A stretch of 35,901 nt of DNA from Saprospiraceae bacterium (GCA_017996375.1 JAGOHC010000011.1:1-35901), one strand, 5' to 3'; shown: positions 1 through 8,568, counted from the stretch's first letter. Notes: generated from the letters alone by a model not told the origin. Numbers and translations: made by a program.

Positions 1-797
1 GTGTTGATGTTATAATCTAAGTAAATATTGCCATTGAGGGTTAAACCTTGCGAGCCTGTAATTTCTTTTTCTACACCTGTTATGTCGGTATATTTATCGT
101 TAGTTAAATGGAAAATTGGCAACAAACTTGGTGTGATTTTCAGGTTTTGTACAACGTTTATCGGATAGGAAATACGTAGCAAAATATCCCCACTGCGCTT
201 AAAAGCATTAGTCGTTTGAAAATTTCTCAATGGAGAATCTGTGGGATAGATTTCGGAGAAAAACTGATTTTTATTTTGGGTAAGCGGCTGCTGATAAGCA
301 AGTACAAAGTGCAATTTTTTTATCTCATATCCGACAGAGGCAACCAAATCTACTGTTCCTAAACTTGACTGATAATCCATTGGCAAGGAGAGGTTTTCGA
401 GTTTTTTATTGCCATCGGCAAACGGAATTTTAGCACCCAACGTCAGGTTGAAATTTTGTTGGTGATAGTTGCCCGAAAGGAATAAATCGCCTGCGCCGAA
501 GGTATTTATATTATTTCCACTTTGGGCTAAGGTAGTTACTTTTGCATCCAAACCGAAATTATCTGTCACCTGCCGATTGTATTCAAGGTAGTTTCCCCAA
601 ACAGTTATTGAGTTGTCGGCGGTGCCATAAAAGGCACCAATTTTTATTTGATTTGGTGGTGTCGTCATGCTGTTTTCATTTGCTGGCTTTATGCTGTTTA
701 AGGTACAAAAGCCTGCATCGCTACAGCCTTGCCCGAAAGCGATTTGCATACCCAAGCTAAACATGGCGAGAGATAAGATGATGGTACTTTTTTGCAT
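1..797 (-). CDS. Outer-membrane beta-barrel protein, MetA-pathway/transporter-like (C-terminus cut by window edge)
   Basis: An open frame runs on the minus strand from an ATG at 797 to the window edge, about 265 codons without a stop. The first 22 or so residues are a signal peptide (basic start, hydrophobic core, ending IAFGQG). The mature start has a GCSDAGFC motif with two cysteines. The rest alternates polar and hydrophobic residues in short strands, including a GAGDLFLSGNY stretch followed by a TLGAKIPFADG stretch. Both resemble outer-membrane barrels annotated as 'transporter' or MetA-pathway of phenol degradation, but this rests on pattern only. The substrate is unknown. It starts 53 bases after the OsmC-family stop on the same strand with no terminator between, so the two are probably co-transcribed. 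The C-terminal strands lie outside the window. Confidence 0.7.
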   Translation of the reverse strand, partial: MQKSTIILSLAMFSLGMQIAFGQGCSDAGFCTLNSIKPANENSMTTPPNQIKIGAFYGTADNSITVWGNYLEYNRQVTDNFGLDAKVTTLAQSGNNINTFGAGDLFLSGNYHQQNFNLTLGAKIPFADGNKKLENLSLPMDYQSSLGTVDLVASVGYEIKKLHFVLAYQQPLTQNKNQFFSEIYPTDSPLRNFQTTNAFKRSGDILLRISYPINVVQNLKITPSLLPIFHLTNDKYTDITGVEKEITGSQGLTLNGNIYLDYNIN

Positions 798-850
798 ATT
801 TCTCTTTTTTAAATTATTGATGGTAATATAATTGTGTCAAAACCGCCGCA

Positions 851-1264
851 TTACGCCCAAATAAATTGCACTACTTCGTCAATATCGGGATGGATACTAT
901 TGCCTACGGGACAGGCTTTAGCAGCATTTTCCAAAATCTTTTTTTCCTTTGCAGCGTAAGTTTTGTCGGAAGGCATTTGTATGGTCACCGCAATCTTTAC
1001 TACACGGCGCGGTGCATCACTACTCATAGTTTTGGTGACGGCTGCTGTTGTGCCCTCCATATTAATGTGGTGCGTGCGTGCCGCAATTCCCATTATAGTT
1101 AGTATACAACAGCCCAATGAGGTGCAAAGCAAATCGGAAGGGGAGAAGGCTTCGCCTTTGCCGTGGTTATCTATTGGAGCATCAGTGACGATGCTTTTGC
1201 CTGATGCGATGTGCGTTGCAACTGTACGCAAATCGCCTTGATAAGTAATTGTAGCTGTTGGCAT
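851..1264 (-). CDS. OsmC family protein (thiol-dependent peroxidase fold)
   Basis: This 137-residue protein has the length and layout of the OsmC/Ohr superfamily. Members reduce organic hydroperoxides with a redox cysteine pair or bind reactive sulfur or other small molecules in the cytoplasm. The visible signature is SPSDLLCTSLGCC at residues 41-53, placing cysteines 52/53 at the start of the central helix, and a second cysteine in ACPVGNSIHP at 117-126. This spacing fits a two-cysteine site. It is closer to the general OsmC/YhfA-like branch than to classical Ohr. A good promoter lies just upstream on the minus strand (1288-1319). The beta-barrel gene follows 53 bases downstream, suggesting one unit. 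The true substrate cannot be read from sequence. Confidence 0.9.
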   Translation of the reverse strand: MPTATITYQGDLRTVATHIASGKSIVTDAPIDNHGKGEAFSPSDLLCTSLGCCILTIMGIAARTHHINMEGTTAAVTKTMSSDAPRRVVKIAVTIQMPSDKTYAAKEKKILENAAKACPVGNSIHPDIDEVVQFIWA

Positions 1265-1287
1265 AAACAGAATTTTATGTTATTTTG

Positions 1288-1319
1288 CAAAGATAACGCT
1301 ACAATTCATTTGTGACAAA
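1288..1319 (-). promoter_or_regulatory. Bacteroidota-type promoter for the OsmC-family gene
   Basis: Read on the minus strand, TTTG (1319-1316) is followed after 20 bases by TATCTTTG (1295-1288). This matches the Bacteroidota consensus TTTG-N19-22-TAnnTTTG in both boxes. The predicted transcription start is about 15-20 bases before the ATG at 1264. The upstream box overlaps the extreme 5' end of the divergent TatD-like gene. Confidence 0.6.
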
Positions 1320-1323
1320 CTTT

Positions 1324-1968
1324 ATGGCATTTATAAACATACATACACACAGCCAAACTATTCCGACAACGGGTGTTATAGCAATTCGCAGTTACCTGCA
1401 AACTGAATGGGACAGTATGGATTGTCAAACTCTTTTTTCTGTAGGATTGCACCCGTGCTATCCGTTGCAGCATGATGGATTATTGCATCTTAACGATTGG
1501 GCTTCGCACCCGAATTGTTTCTTGATAGGTGAATGTGGATTAGACAAATTTTCTTCGGTACCAATATCGGTACAGCAAGAATTTTTTATTGCTCAAATTC
1601 AACTTGCACAGAGGTTGTACAAACCAATGGTGATACATTGTGTACGCGCATTTAATGAATTGTTACTACTGAAAAAACAATATGCTCCGAAGGATAAATG
1701 GCTGATTCATGGTTTTAATAAACATCCGTTGGTGGCGCAGCAACTTGTGGCGCAGGGGTGTTTTATTTCATTTGGGAGCGCAATTTTTCGGCAGATTAAT
1801 GCTATAGCTGCATTGCAAACTATACCGTCGCGATATATTTTTTTAGAAACGGATACGGATAATATTTTAATTGACGAAGTGTATGAACGTGCTGCAGCGT
1901 TGTTGCAAATTTCTGTGCTTGAATTACAACAACTTATAACTGAGAATTATATGAATCTTATCGGATAA
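1324..1968 (+). CDS. TatD family metal-dependent hydrolase
   Basis: The product is a cytoplasmic metallo-hydrolase of the TatD/amidohydrolase barrel family, whose characterised members are 3'-5' exonucleases or deoxyribonucleases. All family metal ligands are visible in order: INIHTH (H7, H9), GECGLD (E70), VIHCVRA (H105), LIHGFNKH (H129) and LETDTD (D177). At 214 residues it is shorter than the usual 250-265, as is common for the Bacteroidota TatD-like branch. I use the ATG at 1324; an in-frame GTG at 1312 would add four residues. The 3' end overlaps the convergent M23 peptidase gene by 11 bases. TatD-like nucleases are hard to assign to a substrate, so a DNase role is family inference. Confidence 0.85.
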   Translation: MAFINIHTHSQTIPTTGVIAIRSYLQTEWDSMDCQTLFSVGLHPCYPLQHDGLLHLNDWASHPNCFLIGECGLDKFSSVPISVQQEFFIAQIQLAQRLYKPMVIHCVRAFNELLLLKKQYAPKDKWLIHGFNKHPLVAQQLVAQGCFISFGSAIFRQINAIAALQTIPSRYIFLETDTDNILIDEVYERAAALLQISVLELQQLITENYMNLIG

Positions 1969-3703
1969 AGCTACTTTCAAAGATGCGTTCATTGTTGCGA
2001 TTATCGCGTACAACTAACAGCAGTTGATGTTCGCCTTTTGGCAAATTATCTTCAAAGGTATGGCGGATGTTGTCGTATTTGGCATCATATTCCATGAGTA
2101 CCCATTGCCCATCAATATACGCATTGAACGTCAATCCGTCTTCTTTGAGTGGTGTCGCGTAGTTGTCGCGAATACTAAAACTCATACGCGATGCACGGCG
2201 CATATCTTTTTTGAAACCTATGGGTACGATGCTTGGCGCAATAGTATCAACCATGATGTAGTAGTCGCCCAAATTTTTGACCTGCGTTTGCAGAAGGTTA
2301 TCAGCCCAGATGCCGCCGCAATTTTTAATTTTGCCGTTTTTGCCGCAATAAGCAATAAAAGCTTTTTCGCGCAGTTCCGGCGGAAAGCTCTCTAAAGGCT
2401 TGATTCCTAAAACATACGTGTTGTGTATGGGTGTATTATTATTGTGTATTTGATGCACTTGTGAATAAATACCATGCGATAAATCTGTGGAGGCGTGATA
2501 CTTAAAATAAGTGTCTTCAAAAAGCACATTGCGAGGGAAGTATAAATAAGCTGCCTCCGTGTTGATGACGTTTTCTTCATCGTGCATCAAAAAATAATCA
2601 TGACTAATACTGCCGTTAGCGGGGTCGGCGAGAAATTCGTTATACTTTTCCTCATCAAGTTTTACCCAGAAATCTAAATTTGCTTCATTGCCGGCTAAAT
2701 CCTTGGCCGCCAAACGAATGCGAGTGGGTGTAGAAGAAAGATTTATTATGCCTCTGTTTACTTGTGTTTTATAGATGCCTAATGGGTTGCCGGGCATTAC
2801 AAAACATTTGTTAAAGTATGCGTTATTGTTGAGTTGTTCTGCGTAGTCAATATGTGCATTAATACAGCGTAGATCTTCATAAGGCAAAGCATCCATTTCT
2901 GCATCATAAATTAATTCATTATTACTATATGCCTGAATGCTGTACACACCATTCCAACCCGAACCGCCCGGAATGAGGTCATAGGCTTTTAAGCCGAAAC
3001 TTGCATTGGTGCAACCGATGCTGATGGTATCATTTTTTGTGCGATAGATACCTCCACGATTGGTGATAGGAACGCTGAAAGATTTTACTACCTCTTGGCG
3101 GCTGTTCATGGCATAAACTTTTAAGCCGTGAATGCGTGGCGCAAAATTATCAGGTGTTTTGAATCCATTTTTTAATGGGTTTACTACTTCGCCAGTAACC
3201 GTATTCCGTAATTCAAAATGTAGGTGAGGACCGCGGGTGGCACCCGTCATGCCCGACTTGCCAATCTCTTGCCCTTTTAATACGTTGAATTGTCCTGGTT
3301 CTAAGAAAATATCTGTTTCAAAAACCTGTCGTGCGTATTGCGTTTGACGAACAAAGTCTTCTACATCATCTGTAAATTTATTCATGTGTGCATACATAGA
3401 AGTCAAACCGTTCGGGTGGGTGATAAACAATGCCTTTCCATAACCATTCGGCTCAATGCTTATCTTGGAGATGTATCCGTCTGCAACAGCTAATAGCGGG
3501 CGATTTGGCAACACCTTTATATCAATACCTGCATGAAAGTGATTAGGACGCAACTCGCCAAAAGTACCAGAAATGTAGAAATCACCAGCTACAGGTGGCT
3601 GAAAATATCCGTCTGTAACAACTACCTTAGGGTTGTTACTCGTTTTTGTTGATACAAATGCACTTCCTATAAAAAATATGAGTAGTAAAAGTAAAGTACG
3701 CAT
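1958..3703 (-). CDS. M23 family (LytM-type) secreted metallopeptidase
   Basis: This 581-residue protein belongs to the lysostaphin-like peptidases that cut cross-links in peptidoglycan or act as cell-division activators. An N-terminal hydrophobic stretch (residues 3-17) is a signal peptide or anchor. The catalytic domain starts at once, with HFHAGID (zinc ligands H57 and D61), YAHM (H106) and PHLHFEL (H160, H162), so all ligands and catalytic histidines are intact. Residues about 190-581 form a long, beta-rich C-terminal region of unknown fold, and having the peptidase at the N-terminus is unusual compared with NlpD/EnvC. It lies downstream of the tyrosine phosphatase on the same strand (78-base gap with a possible TAGCTTTG element at 3773-3766). 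It ends inside the convergent TatD-like gene. Confidence 0.9.
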   Translation of the reverse strand: MRTLLLLLIFFIGSAFVSTKTSNNPKVVVTDGYFQPPVAGDFYISGTFGELRPNHFHAGIDIKVLPNRPLLAVADGYISKISIEPNGYGKALFITHPNGLTSMYAHMNKFTDDVEDFVRQTQYARQVFETDIFLEPGQFNVLKGQEIGKSGMTGATRGPHLHFELRNTVTGEVVNPLKNGFKTPDNFAPRIHGLKVYAMNSRQEVVKSFSVPITNRGGIYRTKNDTISIGCTNASFGLKAYDLIPGGSGWNGVYSIQAYSNNELIYDAEMDALPYEDLRCINAHIDYAEQLNNNAYFNKCFVMPGNPLGIYKTQVNRGIINLSSTPTRIRLAAKDLAGNEANLDFWVKLDEEKYNEFLADPANGSISHDYFLMHDEENVINTEAAYLYFPRNVLFEDTYFKYHASTDLSHGIYSQVHQIHNNNTPIHNTYVLGIKPLESFPPELREKAFIAYCGKNGKIKNCGGIWADNLLQTQVKNLGDYYIMVDTIAPSIVPIGFKKDMRRASRMSFSIRDNYATPLKEDGLTFNAYIDGQWVLMEYDAKYDNIRHTFEDNLPKGEHQLLLVVRDNRNNERIFESSFIR

Positions 3704-3781
3704 TTAGAAAGAGTTATGAGTGTTTGACAAAATAAAGGGTTGAGATATTTCATTCAAATCGGTCACAAAGCTAAGAGTTAT

Positions 3782-4243
3782 TTAGTGGGTTACATGATAG
3801 TACGCTAACAATTTTTCACAGGCGGTGGCTAACAAGTCAAAAGTATATTCAAATTTCCCGTCATAATACGGGTCGGGAACATCTTTTGTGCCGAAAAACG
3901 CAGCATCGTAATCTAAAATCAGCTTCACCTTTTCGGCGTGTGCGTCATTTTGCGCCAAGCGAAGCATATCTTTTTTATTGGATTCATCCATCGCCAATAG
4001 GAGGTCAAAATTATCAAAATCTTCCGTTGAAAACTGTCGAGCACGCTGTCCGCTGATGTCAATGCCATGATTGCGAGCTACTTTCATGGAGCGGTGGTCG
4101 GGCGGTTCGCCAATGTGCCAAAAGCCTGTCCCAGCAGAGTCTACCTGCCAGTCTAAATCGTGCTGTTGAATTTTTTGTTCTAAAATACCTTCAGCCAAAG
4201 GGGATCGGCAAATATTGCCCAAGCATACCATTAAAATCTTCAT
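3782..4243 (-). CDS. Low-molecular-weight protein-tyrosine phosphatase
   Basis: At 153 residues this is a full-length LMW-PTP, a cytoplasmic enzyme that removes phosphate from tyrosine residues through a cysteinyl-phosphate intermediate. The P-loop CLGNICRS is at residues 7-14 (nucleophile C7, R13). The general acid D124 lies in DVPDPYYDG near the C-terminus, as in active members. Bacterial homologues often regulate exopolysaccharide tyrosine kinases, but none is encoded here. An arsenate reductase role is less likely because the extra ArsC cysteines are not evident. The upstream gene ends 27 bases away, and a TAACTTTG element at 4273-4266 overlaps that gene's stop codon, so it may have its own promoter. 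Confidence 0.93.
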   Translation of the reverse strand: MKILMVCLGNICRSPLAEGILEQKIQQHDLDWQVDSAGTGFWHIGEPPDHRSMKVARNHGIDISGQRARQFSTEDFDNFDLLLAMDESNKKDMLRLAQNDAHAEKVKLILDYDAAFFGTKDVPDPYYDGKFEYTFDLLATACEKLLAYYHVTH

Positions 4244-4270
4244 CGTGACATAACGTGCTGATACACAAAG

Positions 4271-4729
4271 TTATTGTGTAACGGTTTGTTGTGTCGGTGG
4301 TGTGTTGAGGTTTGGCTGTGCCGGTGGCGGTGTATTATTCGGTTCTTGGTGTGCGCCAACTTCCTCAACTTTATATACTATGTATTTTGTATCGCCAATC
4401 CAATCGAATTGATAATATTTTTCTTTATAACAAAGTTTAACCCTACGCCCTTCATCTACACTTTTTTCGATTGCGGCAACTACGGCGGGGTCAGTCACGC
4501 TAAAGTCCCACACGGTATTTACAACATTGCCATACTTCGGCGTTGTACCTTGATAAACGCCTAAGTCGAGCTGCCCTTCAAAGGTTTTAAATACTACGCC
4601 TTTTCTACTAATCTTCAATACATTACCTACGCGGCAGCCATCGCTATAATCTGCAAATACGAAGAAACCCACCACTGCAACGGTCAATAGGAGCAAAATG
4701 CCTAATATGGTTAAAATCCTTCTTTTCAT
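4271..4729 (-). CDS. Conserved membrane-anchored protein of unknown function
   Basis: The 152-residue product has one N-terminal transmembrane segment (about residues 5-26). It is followed by a compact domain of about 100 residues with motifs such as YSDGCRVGNVLKISRKG and FKTFEGQLDLG. The last 25 residues are a low-complexity tail rich in Pro, Asn, Thr and Gln. Homologues are widespread in Bacteroidota and often carry the misleading name '6-phosphogluconate dehydrogenase'; nothing of that enzyme's nucleotide-binding fold is visible. It probably faces the periplasm. It heads the minus-strand run that continues with the tyrosine phosphatase and the M23 peptidase, which hints at an envelope role by context only. 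Confidence 0.75.
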   Translation of the reverse strand: MKRRILTILGILLLLTVAVVGFFVFADYSDGCRVGNVLKISRKGVVFKTFEGQLDLGVYQGTTPKYGNVVNTVWDFSVTDPAVVAAIEKSVDEGRRVKLCYKEKYYQFDWIGDTKYIVYKVEEVGAHQEPNNTPPPAQPNLNTPPTQQTVTQ

Positions 4730-4742
4730 ACATTATTACTTG

Positions 4743-4776
4743 TTTGTTAAATAATTTTAATAAAATACTAACTTTG
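4743..4776 (+). promoter_or_regulatory. Bacteroidota-type promoter for the CotH-family gene
   Basis: TTTG (4743-4746), 22 bases, then TAACTTTG (4769-4776) matches the Bacteroidota consensus. The start codon at 4879 lies about 100 bases further on, giving a long leader of unknown purpose. Confidence 0.5.
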
Positions 4777-4878
4777 TGGTTGGCTAAAAGCAAAGGCTCC
4801 TAAGCGTAGGATGTAACGAATATTGGCAGCCTTTTGTTCCGTTTATACAACCACACGACAAATATAACTATTTTTTAT

Positions 4879-7401
4879 ATGAAAAAAATTACTAACACCA
4901 TATTAATCTTTGCATTTAGTATTTTTTACTTAGGCAATATTTCTGCACAAATTGTCATCAACGAATACTCGTGTGCCAACCTGAACAGCTTTGCCGATAA
5001 CTATAACGATTATGAAGATTGGGTAGAATTGCACAATGTCAGTAATCAACCTGTAAACATCGGTGGTTACTACCTAAGTGATAATCCTGACAATCCTGAC
5101 CGTTGGAAAATACCAGTAGGTACAACCATTTCGGCAAACGGTTTTTTGCTGTTTTGGGCAAGTGGGCGCGATACAACTATCAATAATAATTTTCATCTTA
5201 ACTTTAAAATAATTCAAACCAAATCAACTCCCGAATCTTTCGTACTAGCCAATGCCAATGCCGAAATTATTGATATGGTTGAAATAAAAAAGACTAAACT
5301 CGGGCATGCTCGCGGACGAATGACTGACGGTGCTGCTACGTGGCGCATACTTACCCAACCCTCGCCCGATGCTTCTAATAATAATTCGCCGAAGTTTTCC
5401 GCTTATGCTGACCGCCCCACCTTTGACCTTGACCCGGGTTTTTATCAAAACAGCATTACAGTAACAATAGAGAATAATGAACCCGGCACCGCAATTTACT
5501 ATACCATTGATGGTACAGAACCAACACAGGAGTCTCCAGTTTATACTGCCCCACTTGTACTATCGCAAACAACGGTTTTAAAATCTATCGCCGTCAGTAG
5601 TGATACTACTATGCTGAATAGTTTTATAGAATTCAGTACATTTTTTATAAACGTGTCGCATACGCTACCGGTATTTTCAGTATCCGCTAATCAACTTTTG
5701 GAATTAGCCAATGGTAACAACGAGTTGCGCCCCTACGGGGCTATCGAATATTTTGCTCTTAACGGTGAGCGCAAAGGCAATTCTTACGGAGAACTCAATA
5801 GCCACGGGCAGGATTCGTGGGTGAACGACCAGCGCAGTATAGATTGGGTATCGCGCGATGAGATGGGGTACTCTTCTGTTTTGGAGGAGCGACTTTTTTC
5901 TATGTCGGACAGAGAGCGATTTCAGCGATTTATTTTGCGTGCCGCCGGAGACGATAACTACCCCGGCAACTTCTTGCCCGAACACAATGGCTGTGCACAC
6001 ATCCGCGATGCGTATGTGCATAACTTGGCAAAACGTGGTGGGCTGAAATTAGATGTTCGCGTTTCAGAAAAAGTAATTCTGTATCTGAACGGACAATATT
6101 GGGGTGTGTATGATGTGCGCGAAATACCTGACGACCACGACTATACCGACTATTATTACAATCAAGGCAAGTATGACATACAATATATTTTGACATGGGG
6201 ACAAACGTGGGCGCAGTATGGTGGCAACGAGGCCTTACAGAATTGGCAAACACTTCGCAACTATGTTTTGACTAACGATATGTCCATTCAAGAAAAATTT
6301 GATAACGTAGCAGCACAGCTGGACGTAGAAAGTTTGGTGGATTATGTACTCGTAAATTCAGTAACCGTTTGCTCCGATTGGCTCAATTACAATACAGGTT
6401 GGTGGAGAGGCTTGAAGGAATCTGCCAAGCATAAAAAATGGGGCTATATCCTTTGGGACAACGATGCCACCTTCGGCTACTACATCAATTATACCGGCAT
6501 ACCTGATACGTCTGCTACCGCAGCCCCCTGTGATGCAGAATCACTCACCAACCCTGATGTTGACCTAAACAGCCACATCCGCATTTTGAATAAATTGCGA
6601 CAAAATGTTGCTTTTAACCAATATTATATTTCTCGGCAGATAGACCTAATGAACACTGTTTTCAGTTGTGATAATATGTTGAATTATTTAGATACGATTG
6701 TAAATAAAATTGCACCCGAAATGCCAATGCACATCACCCGTTGGGGTGGCTCTATTATGGACTGGAATGATAACGTGGAGCGCTTGCGAAATTTCATTCA
6801 ACGTCGGTGTGAATTTTATGCCGAAGGCATCCGTGATTGTTACGGCTTGACTGGTCCTTATGCTGTTTCATTCAAGGTTTTGCCAGAAGATGCTGGCGCA
6901 ATGAAAATCAATTCATTAACGGTCACAGACTTCCCGTATATTGGCACATATTTAGGAGGTGTAAATCTTAGTTTGAACGCTATTGAAGACACAAGTTTGG
7001 TATATCTTTTTGACAAGTGGCAATCTAATTTTGATAATTTCAACCCGAATGATACTACCCAACATGTTATTGTAAATTTGCAGGGAAGCGATGACATTAT
7101 CGCCCATTTTGCAGAGCCAATACCTGTTGCTACCAATGATGTGGATGCACAAAACACTTGCCGCGTTTACCCAACCCTTTGCGATGAGCAAACGATAGTG
7201 CAATGGAATCAGCGAAATGCTGAAAATATCGCCATCCAATTATTAGATATTAGTGGGCGTACTTTGTGGCAACATTCAGCGTATTATTCAGCAGGTCAGC
7301 ACCAGTTTGTTGTACAATTGCATGATTTCCCGAATGGCGCATATTTTATTAAATATATTGTAGGGCGCGAACAACAGCAATTTAAAATTAGTAAACTTTA
7401 A
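4879..7401 (+). CDS. Secreted CotH-kinase family protein with lamin-tail domain and T9SS sorting domain
   Basis: I choose the ATG at 4879 because a clean signal peptide (residues 1-23, ending NISAQ) follows; the frame stays open 45 bases further 5'. Domains in order: lamin-tail domain (about 24-165, opening IVINEYSC), a chitobiase/hexosaminidase C-terminal-like domain (about 178-257, IYYTIDGTEPT), a CotH region (about 262-680), and a T9SS type A sorting domain (last 80 residues, NGAYFIKY near the end). CotH marks are SHGQDSW at 308-314, YLNGQYWGVYDVRE at 402-415 and LWDNDATFGYY further on. Spore-coat CotH proteins are atypical secreted protein kinases; the role in Bacteroidota is unknown. The 840-residue product should be exported to the cell surface. 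The HlyD-like gene follows 34 bases downstream. Confidence 0.88.
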   Translation: MKKITNTILIFAFSIFYLGNISAQIVINEYSCANLNSFADNYNDYEDWVELHNVSNQPVNIGGYYLSDNPDNPDRWKIPVGTTISANGFLLFWASGRDTTINNNFHLNFKIIQTKSTPESFVLANANAEIIDMVEIKKTKLGHARGRMTDGAATWRILTQPSPDASNNNSPKFSAYADRPTFDLDPGFYQNSITVTIENNEPGTAIYYTIDGTEPTQESPVYTAPLVLSQTTVLKSIAVSSDTTMLNSFIEFSTFFINVSHTLPVFSVSANQLLELANGNNELRPYGAIEYFALNGERKGNSYGELNSHGQDSWVNDQRSIDWVSRDEMGYSSVLEERLFSMSDRERFQRFILRAAGDDNYPGNFLPEHNGCAHIRDAYVHNLAKRGGLKLDVRVSEKVILYLNGQYWGVYDVREIPDDHDYTDYYYNQGKYDIQYILTWGQTWAQYGGNEALQNWQTLRNYVLTNDMSIQEKFDNVAAQLDVESLVDYVLVNSVTVCSDWLNYNTGWWRGLKESAKHKKWGYILWDNDATFGYYINYTGIPDTSATAAPCDAESLTNPDVDLNSHIRILNKLRQNVAFNQYYISRQIDLMNTVFSCDNMLNYLDTIVNKIAPEMPMHITRWGGSIMDWNDNVERLRNFIQRRCEFYAEGIRDCYGLTGPYAVSFKVLPEDAGAMKINSLTVTDFPYIGTYLGGVNLSLNAIEDTSLVYLFDKWQSNFDNFNPNDTTQHVIVNLQGSDDIIAHFAEPIPVATNDVDAQNTCRVYPTLCDEQTIVQWNQRNAENIAIQLLDISGRTLWQHSAYYSAGQHQFVVQLHDFPNGAYFIKYIVGREQQQFKISKL

Positions 7402-7435
7402 TACGCTTCGAAATATTTATTTAAACTTTAAAAAA

Positions 7436-8500
7436 ATGTATAGAGGCGTTGCCTTAATAATATTATTAATCATAATGCTATTGCTATTGTACGTACCCGT
7501 TGAGTTGGAATACAACTTAGTGAGTGTGGGTAGTGTACAACCTTCGGAAGTGTGGAAACTCACGCAAGACGGCTCTGGTAATTTGCTGTCCTCGTATCAA
7601 GACAATAAATCAGGCATTGTGCGAAAGTTGGCTTCATGGCAGTTTGATAGAGGCGACTTGGCAAGTATGGAAGTATCTGTATCTAACGAGCCTAACGCCA
7701 TTGTACACACCAACGATACCATTGTGCGGATGTATTCCGCATTGGTAAAACAGCAACTTTTAGAATTGGAAACAGAACTTCGTACAGCACAAGCCGAACA
7801 ACTTTCGCTCACTACTGGCGAGAAATCCCCTTTAGTGCAGGAGGCGATCACCAAACTACAGTTTAAACAAACTGCTTTGTCCTTGCGGGAAAAAGAATTC
7901 AACATTGCGAAGCAACTTTTGCAAGAAGGTGTTATTGCACAAGTGGCTTTTAATACTGCCGAAAATAATTTAGCTTTAGCCAGAATAGAAGTGGAGACGG
8001 CGCAGAAAAATATTGACAACCTTTCTACTGGCGTAAAAACGGAAATGGCTGGCGTGAACGATGCAAAAATTATTGCACTCGAAAAACGCCTTGCCTTGCT
8101 GCGTCAACGCAATACTGGACTGATTATTACTGCCACATTTGATGCCATTGTACAGCCCGTTATTGACCCGAGCGTTGAAGTGCTTACACTACATCATGTA
8201 AACGACTTTGTCGTAACCATCCCCGTTAAAACAGAAGAGCTGCGATATATAGATACCACCACAACATTTGAATTGTTTGACCCTACTACACGAAAAATAT
8301 ATCCCTTGCACTATCATTCGACATCACAGCAAGCCGAAATTGTAGGTGGGAGAAGTGTGGTGTTTGTGAAAACAATATTACACATAACATCGCCTAAAGA
8401 AATGCCCACATTAGGTTTGGGCGCAACCTGCACGGTACATTGCAAGCGCATCCATCAACGCGAATACTTGCGGCGATTGCTCAATTTTTCGATAGGGTAA
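7436..8500 (+). CDS. Orphan HlyD-like periplasmic adaptor (membrane-fusion protein)
   Basis: The 354-residue protein has one N-terminal transmembrane segment (about residues 4-22). A broken lipoyl/barrel half follows, then a long coiled-coil hairpin (about 102-225). Its return turn reads LLQEGVIAQVAFNTAENNL (161-179), the usual tip pattern of HlyD adaptors. The barrel half resumes at about 228-340. Such proteins bridge an inner-membrane ABC or RND pump to an outer-membrane TolC channel. No pump or TolC partner is encoded in the window, which is unusual. It begins 34 bases after the CotH-family stop with no terminator between, so the two are probably one transcript. A perfect terminator hairpin follows at 8514-8547. 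Confidence 0.8.
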   Translation: MYRGVALIILLIIMLLLLYVPVELEYNLVSVGSVQPSEVWKLTQDGSGNLLSSYQDNKSGIVRKLASWQFDRGDLASMEVSVSNEPNAIVHTNDTIVRMYSALVKQQLLELETELRTAQAEQLSLTTGEKSPLVQEAITKLQFKQTALSLREKEFNIAKQLLQEGVIAQVAFNTAENNLALARIEVETAQKNIDNLSTGVKTEMAGVNDAKIIALEKRLALLRQRNTGLIITATFDAIVQPVIDPSVEVLTLHHVNDFVVTIPVKTEELRYIDTTTTFELFDPTTRKIYPLHYHSTSQQAEIVGGRSVVFVKTILHITSPKEMPTLGLGATCTVHCKRIHQREYLRRLLNFSIG

Positions 8501-8513
8501 TTGACAAAAAATA

Positions 8514-8547
8514 AAATAGGCAGACAACTACTGCTGCCTGCCTATTT
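8514..8547. terminator. Bidirectional hairpin terminator between convergent genes
   Basis: A perfect 10-base-pair stem (8514-8523 with 8538-8547) encloses a 14-base loop. The stem ends in AAA on the left and TTT on the right, so it can serve the HlyD-like gene on plus and the beta-barrel gene on minus. Confidence 0.85.
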
Positions 8548-8568
8548 GTATGCTGCATTAACAGAAAA

